64,000 nucleotides of DNA. Source: Larus michahellis (Eukaryota > Chordata > Aves > Charadriiformes > Laridae). The notes under the pieces were generated by a model, which saw only the letters and a list, made by a program, of their open reading frames with translations, did no database searches and was not told the DNA's origin. Positions within the stretch are counted from its first letter, which is position 1. Every line of letters starts with the position of its first letter. Below, piece by piece: positions 60,601 to 64,000 of the stretch. The DNA is taken from NCBI RefSeq assembly GCF_964199755.1, contig NC_133900.1:76492727-76556726 (forward strand), given 5' to 3'. Both the position numbers and the translations under genes were made by a program.

Positions 60601-63600
60601 AGGTGAGGAGCTTCTGGGGAGGGGGTATTCAAGTCCGGTTTTGGAGGGAACACGTCAAACTCTTCAAGCCTCGACCACCTCTTGCTGTCCCTCTGAAAAG
60701 TCCATTTGCCACTTATTGCACAAGGTTCATCTTCGTCCGAATCTTCGCTCTGCAAGGAAGAAGAACCCTGAAAGTACTGCTTGCAAACCGACAGAAAGGC
60801 AAAGGCAGTTGCATTTAAATACAATGCCCACTAAACTGCTTTAAGCATGACCTTGTTCTCACTGAATTTAAAGTGAAAACAGTCTTTTACTTCAGGGAGA
60901 GGAAGATTAGGCCATAAAGCCCATCACAGGAAAAGATAACATGGGACAGGCAATATATTTTAACAGTTCTTAAACACAAAAGATATACACTTCGTAAAAA
61001 GAAACAAACAATACAATCTGCTTTAAATTGCTCTTTTCTAAAAACCCTAGTATCCGTAGACTTTTAATTAATTGGTCACAGTGGATAGACCTCAGATCAA
61101 TGGAAATTCCTGGCATGCATAAAATTTTAAACTGGAGTCAGCCGGGCGTTGGGGTCCCCCTGGACTCTCTCCAAAGTTACACTCTGTTGATAGTGGCTGT
61201 GTGTTTATACTCCTCTTTGCAATTACGAGATGTTTCTCATATGTTCGGAACTGTAGCGGCTTCATTCCTTACCCATTGGGGAAGTCTGAAGGCTCTCCTC
61301 GCTGTGACTAATGAGACAGCAAAAGAAACTCTTGCACTGCAAGAGTGTGATGCCTCCAGGCTCTTACCTGGTCCACTCTTCCTCCCACAGGCTAGCAGCT
61401 AGCATTTTAAGAATGTCCTGTGAAGTTTCTACTTCAGTCTCGCTCCAGGCAAACTTTAACACTCGTAGATAGCGAGCAGCAAGAGCTCACTGACAGTATA
61501 GCACGTAAGTAAATTGTAAATAACATCTCCACTGATGACGTTTGATGTATGAGCAATGCCCGAGGGCACAATTACACCTACATCGCTTACGCCTGCAATC
61601 TTTTCATCTAAATACTGAGAGGGAATGATCCCGGGACTGACATATTTGGTCTTCCAAATATCTGGAAAATTTCACGTTGGAAGAATAAAACCAATGAAGA
61701 TATTTTAATACGACACCATGAAGCCACAAAATAACCCTTGGTCTTCAGAGTAGGAAACACTAATTGCCACCCAGCTCCGTGAGTGTCACTTCATTTGTTT
61801 AGATTGCTTTAATTTAAAAACAAACACACATGCACGCCCCAAACTGTAACTATTTGTGTGCCAGCATTACAAACATTTACATTCTGAAAAACAAGTAAGT
61901 TAGTCATATTTCAGGTATTTTATTTATGCATACTTTAGCTCCTGATCCTCTCCTATTTTTTTAATAGCACATTTCATCAGGTCAGCAAAATAAGTGAAAC
62001 ACCGTATTTATTTTCTATAACCAAATACACACGGGACACAGAACACGCGTCATTTTCTTTGTTTCCCAGCTACTGCAAACTACTTTTGTCCAGGACTCAG
62101 ATGAAAACCTAAGAGGACTGGCTTGCTTATTTAAAGTTTTCAGGAGGAGAAAAGTCATCTGAAACTGCCAATGGATAATAATGATGGTTTGGTGGTGAAC
62201 GTGGTGTGACTGGGAAAAAAGGAGCAGTAAAGTGATCTTAATTTGCAAAGAGGTCAATGAAAACGTAAGGAAACATGCTTCTGTCAGCACAATTTTTCCC
62301 TGGTGTTAAAAAGCTTTAAAGGCTAAGTATTGATCCTAATGAAGTCAACAACAAAAGAGAATGGGATCCAAGTCCATCTGCCAGAACATGGGTGGTGAAT
62401 GAAAATCAGGAAGGACTGAAACAAACGGTAACATCCAGACTCCAGAAGACCTGGAAGATCTGGGGTTTGGACTCAAAGTCAGGTCTGGTCTGACCTCTAA
62501 TAGCAATACTGATCATTCCAGCGTTAACAAGGTTCAGGAACAAGGAGGAGGAATCTTCTGGTGGTCATAAACGGCAATCCAGCTGTCTACCCCTACTTAA
62601 AGAGTTCCTACATGTGCTGCCTCAGAGCGTTATCTTCTGGAGCTTGGATGCTGTTTCCAACATACCACAAACAGATAGGGAAAGAGGGGATTAATTCCTG
62701 GTAAACAACCTCAGAGCATTTGTATGCATTCTTGCTAAGGGTAGGGCAGCATCGTATTGCCTTAGCTCACTCGTCTTTATCTGCAGTTGTCATATCCCAG
62801 GGGACCGTATCAACTACTGATCCCTCCTAGGACACACACAGAGTTTTAAGAGAGCTATTGAATGGTACCTCACTAGCAAAACCCAGCAACTCGGCTTTCT
62901 GTCGGTGCTACCTTACTGAAGTTACAGTAGGCACTCTCTTATTTCTCACCACGCTCCACAGGGATCCTGAAGATTCAGGAAACAGTTTTAATTCCCGCTG
63001 AGCTCCCTAGAAACATGCCAACTTTCTAAAAAGGTAGCCAATGTATTCTGTGAATATTTTGCTTTAATTTTGAGCTACGTAACTAAAAACCAAGGAAACA
63101 ACGTGCCCAACCCTACAAAGGGTTGGCCCTTTCCTTTGCAGGCCAAGTCTAACTGATCCTGTCTACATCAGAATAAAATAATACAATTCTAACGTGATGG
63201 CAAAGAACCAGAACTGTGAATGAAGATGACGTCAAAGATGATGTTCTAACTTTCACCATGGCTGGTCAGGATCTCCTTCACCAAGCCTACTTTTTACTAT
63301 CCTGCCCGAGGGCAGGTAATATGCTCCAACAGGGACAACCTCACTGGCAGGCAGGGAAGCCCAGTGCCTTTCAGACTGGGAGCAACATGTCGGGGAAGAG
63401 TCAGCTAGACGAATAGCCTTTACCTGCAGCCAAGCCCCGCAGTTTCCACCCAGTGAGAACACAAAATGAAACATAAGTGGAGTTTTGACTGCGTGTCCTT
63501 GCCAGGTTCTACTCAGGTGTTGTCCTAGACTGCAACCAAGCAATCCGCTAGATTTTCAATTTTATTAACGTACAATGCCGTAACGGAAGATGTGAAATGA

Positions 63601-63670
63601 ACTTACCCTTTTCCTGTGGGGACTAATTTCTAGCTTCATCACCGCACATTTGTTTAAAGTATTTAAGCGC
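48536..63670 (-). CDS. DLC1: DLC1, deleted in liver cancer 1 (RhoGAP STARD12), 5'-incomplete
   Basis: Eleven minus-strand coding exons join in frame to 3,091 nt. This covers about 1,029 residues and matches all but the first about 62 residues of the 1,091-residue human isoform. DLC1 is a focal-adhesion GTPase-activating protein that turns off RhoA-C and, more weakly, Cdc42. In order the exons give: the end of the SAM domain ([20 protein letters not shown]); the Ser-rich central region with SIYDNVPG (tensin/PTB-binding type) and LDDILYHV (LD-like talin/FAK-binding type); the RhoGAP domain from [13 protein letters not shown] with arginine-finger loop VGLFRKSG; then [11 protein letters not shown]; and the START domain ending [20 protein letters not shown] and a short basic tail. 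Stop TGA is at 48536-48538. The N-terminal exons lie to the right of the window. Orientation is tail to tail with TRMT9B. Confidence 0.97.
48657..49190 (-). other. DLC1: DLC1 last intron
   Basis: A 534-nt intron with donor TTAAG|gtatga and acceptor catcag. No other feature seen. Confidence 0.9.
49191..49364 (-). CDS. DLC1: DLC1 START-domain exon
   Basis: The acceptor is tgttcttag|AACATGGAGG. The exon encodes [20 protein letters not shown], then [20 protein letters not shown] and [18 protein letters not shown]. It is 174 nt and phase-consistent on both sides. Confidence 0.96.
49548..49765 (-). CDS. DLC1: DLC1 START-domain exon
   Basis: The acceptor is ttttccccag|GTGTGCGAAGG and the donor CTTAAG|gtaaga. 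It encodes [20 protein letters not shown], then the segment containing [20 protein letters not shown] and [20 protein letters not shown]. Confidence 0.96.
49766..50464 (-). other. DLC1: DLC1 intron
   Basis: A canonical intron of 699 nt containing a short TA-rich stretch near 49860-49880. Nothing else recognised. Confidence 0.88.
50465..50686 (-). CDS. DLC1: DLC1 exon linking RhoGAP and START domains
   Basis: The acceptor is cgcccctcag|ATACCCG and the donor AAGAAG|gtatgt. It is 222 nt (74 codons): [20 protein letters not shown], then [20 protein letters not shown] and [19 protein letters not shown]. The linker [12 protein letters not shown] differs from the mammalian sequence and is locally G+C-rich. 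Confidence 0.95.
50687..51606 (-). other. DLC1: DLC1 intron
   Basis: A 920-nt intron in which nothing beyond short chance open frames is recognised. Confidence 0.88.
51607..51721 (-). CDS. DLC1: DLC1 exon after the RhoGAP domain
   Basis: The acceptor is cccgctgaag|GGTGATGC and the donor TTCCAG|gtaaaa. It encodes [20 protein letters not shown], then [18 protein letters not shown]. It is 115 nt and phase-consistent. Confidence 0.95.
51722..52137 (-). other. DLC1: DLC1 intron
   Basis: A 416-nt intron with the GT microsatellite close to its 3' end. Confidence 0.88.
51739..51764. repeat. CA/GT microsatellite next to a DLC1 splice acceptor
   Basis: An alternating CA repeat on the plus strand (GT on the transcribed DLC1 strand) ends about 18 nt before the acceptor AG of the 51607-51721 exon. 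Confidence 0.9.
52138..52351 (-). CDS. DLC1: DLC1 RhoGAP exon
   Basis: The acceptor is atattatgcag|ATGTGCC and the donor CCCCAAG|gtaggt. It encodes [20 protein letters not shown], then [20 protein letters not shown] and [20 protein letters not shown], the C-terminal helices of the RhoGAP fold including the conserved Asn of NLAVCLAP. Confidence 0.96.
52352..54719 (-). other. DLC1: DLC1 intron
   Basis: An intron of about 2.4 kb. A 219-codon plus-strand open frame (53384-54043) crosses it, antisense to DLC1, with no recognisable domain; it is treated as chance. Confidence 0.85.
54720..54918 (-). CDS. DLC1: DLC1 RhoGAP exon with the arginine finger
   Basis: The acceptor is gtatttag|GTTGGAC and the donor ACCAAT|gtaagt. 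It starts [20 protein letters not shown]. The Arg codon at 54904-54906 is the expected catalytic arginine finger. It continues with [20 protein letters not shown] and [20 protein letters not shown]. Confidence 0.97.
55161..55320 (-). CDS. DLC1: DLC1 RhoGAP entry exon
   Basis: The acceptor is ccttaaatag|GGCTGTACC and the donor GATCAG|gtgggg. It encodes [20 protein letters not shown], then [20 protein letters not shown] and [13 protein letters not shown]. The intron downstream (54919-55160) is only 242 nt. Confidence 0.96.
55321..57263 (-). other. DLC1: DLC1 intron
   Basis: An intron of about 1.9 kb of AT-rich sequence with no recognised repeat or gene. Confidence 0.88.
57264..57440 (-). CDS. 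DLC1: DLC1 exon before the RhoGAP domain
   Basis: The acceptor is ctccacag|GCACAGG and the donor TTCAGCTG|gtaagg. It encodes [20 protein letters not shown], then [20 protein letters not shown] and [19 protein letters not shown]. It is 177 nt and phase-consistent. Confidence 0.96.
57682..58171 (-). mobile_element. CR1 LINE 3' fragment, about 490 bp, in a DLC1 intron
   Basis: It runs from 'catagaatcacagaatggtt' through the terminal CR1 words to 'gtccatgtccttcttgtgcc'. It closely resembles the copy at 37161-37651, including the length of the preserved 5' part. Confidence 0.96.
58981..59248 (-). mobile_element. CR1 LINE 3' fragment close to a DLC1 splice donor
   Basis: It runs from 'catagaatggtttgggttgg' to 'ctcatcctatcacttg'. 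On the minus strand it reads [20 protein letters not shown], then [20 protein letters not shown] and the ALSSLV end. Its 5' end lies about 75 nt from the donor at 59322. Confidence 0.95.
59323..60749 (-). CDS. DLC1: DLC1 large central exon (Ser-rich, focal-adhesion targeting)
   Basis: The acceptor is cttccttgcag|AGCGAAG and the donor TCCAGCAG|gtgaga. It is 1,427 nt. It starts [20 protein letters not shown] and contains [40 protein letters not shown] and [28 protein letters not shown] is at 59661-59684 and LDDILYHV begins at 59597. In the family, this region targets focal adhesions and is regulated by phosphorylation and autoinhibition. Confidence 0.97.
60750..63606 (-). other. DLC1: DLC1 intron
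   Basis: An intron of about 2.9 kb with canonical ends. No CR1 or other gene was recognised in it. Confidence 0.88.
63607..63670 (-). CDS. DLC1: DLC1 exon with the end of the SAM domain (leftmost of the N-terminal part)
   Basis: The acceptor is gctttgcag|GCGCTTAAAT and the donor GGAAAAGG|gtaagt. It is 64 nt and encodes [20 protein letters not shown] plus R. It fits the region between the SAM domain and the Ser-rich exon, and phase matches the 60749 acceptor. Confidence 0.95.
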
Positions 63671-64000
63671 CTGCAAAGCAAAGGAAACCATATTAAGAGA
63701 AGACTCTTAATTTAGCCTGTTTTGACACAGGCTACTCTGGTTCAAAAGCTTTTGTGAAGGATGTCCCCAAAGTGCTTTGCATACAAATAGCCACAAGCAG
63801 AGTTTCAATTAGAGCCCTAATTATACTTAACCATTAACCCATTACATTCGGCTGTATTCTAACTTCAGAGGGAGGGACGGATGGATGACTATTTGTCACA
63901 ATTACCTGAATCAAAGAGAAGTGAATGGAAACTTAGACTTAGTTGAGCAGTGCATTAATCCAATGAATTGTAATAACTAGATTTGTTTAAATAGCAGACA
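63671..64000 (-). other. DLC1: DLC1 intron, continues beyond the window
   Basis: The upstream SAM-domain exon was not found here, so this is intron sequence. AT-rich and featureless. Confidence 0.8.

Overview
This 64-kb window is vertebrate nuclear DNA, almost certainly from a bird. Two protein-coding genes with typical GT-AG introns can be rebuilt exon by exon. The interspersed repeats I could recognise all look like CR1 LINE fragments, many ending in the bird-typical ATTCTRTGA octamer repeats. Spacing is compact and introns are AT-rich. No bacterial operons, CRISPR arrays, rRNA or tRNA genes were seen. The pair TRMT9B (plus) and DLC1 (minus), facing each other tail to tail, is the arrangement known from human 8p22, so this is conserved amniote synteny.

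Layout. 1-650: CpG-rich stretch with long G and C runs, probably the promoter or first non-coding exon area of TRMT9B. 651-11905: 5' intron sequence of TRMT9B with two CR1 tails and an inverted CR1 pair. 11906-19928: the three coding exons of TRMT9B, which join in frame to 454 codons. A short 3' UTR follows, with AATAAA at 20218. About 20240-46690: a 26-kb intergenic region with seven CR1 pieces, simple repeats, CpG-rich patches and no recognised gene. About 46690-63670: DLC1 on the minus strand, with a 1.85-kb 3' UTR and eleven coding exons. These run from the end of the SAM domain through the Ser-rich central region, the RhoGAP domain and the START domain to the stop codon. The 5' end of DLC1 lies beyond position 64000.

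How the genes work. TRMT9B is a SAM-dependent methyltransferase-like protein of the TRM9/ALKBH8 class. DLC1 is a focal-adhesion RhoGAP that switches off RhoA-type GTPases. They are neighbours, not a pathway.

I see no clear new biological system. The items most worth checking are: a set of phase-compatible exon-like segments on the plus strand between 35.3 and 44.7 kb, which could be an unannotated transcript; a CR1 insertion about 75 bp from a DLC1 splice donor; a GT microsatellite beside a DLC1 splice acceptor; and a 12-bp perfect inverted repeat in a CpG-rich patch just past the TRMT9B polyadenylation signal.
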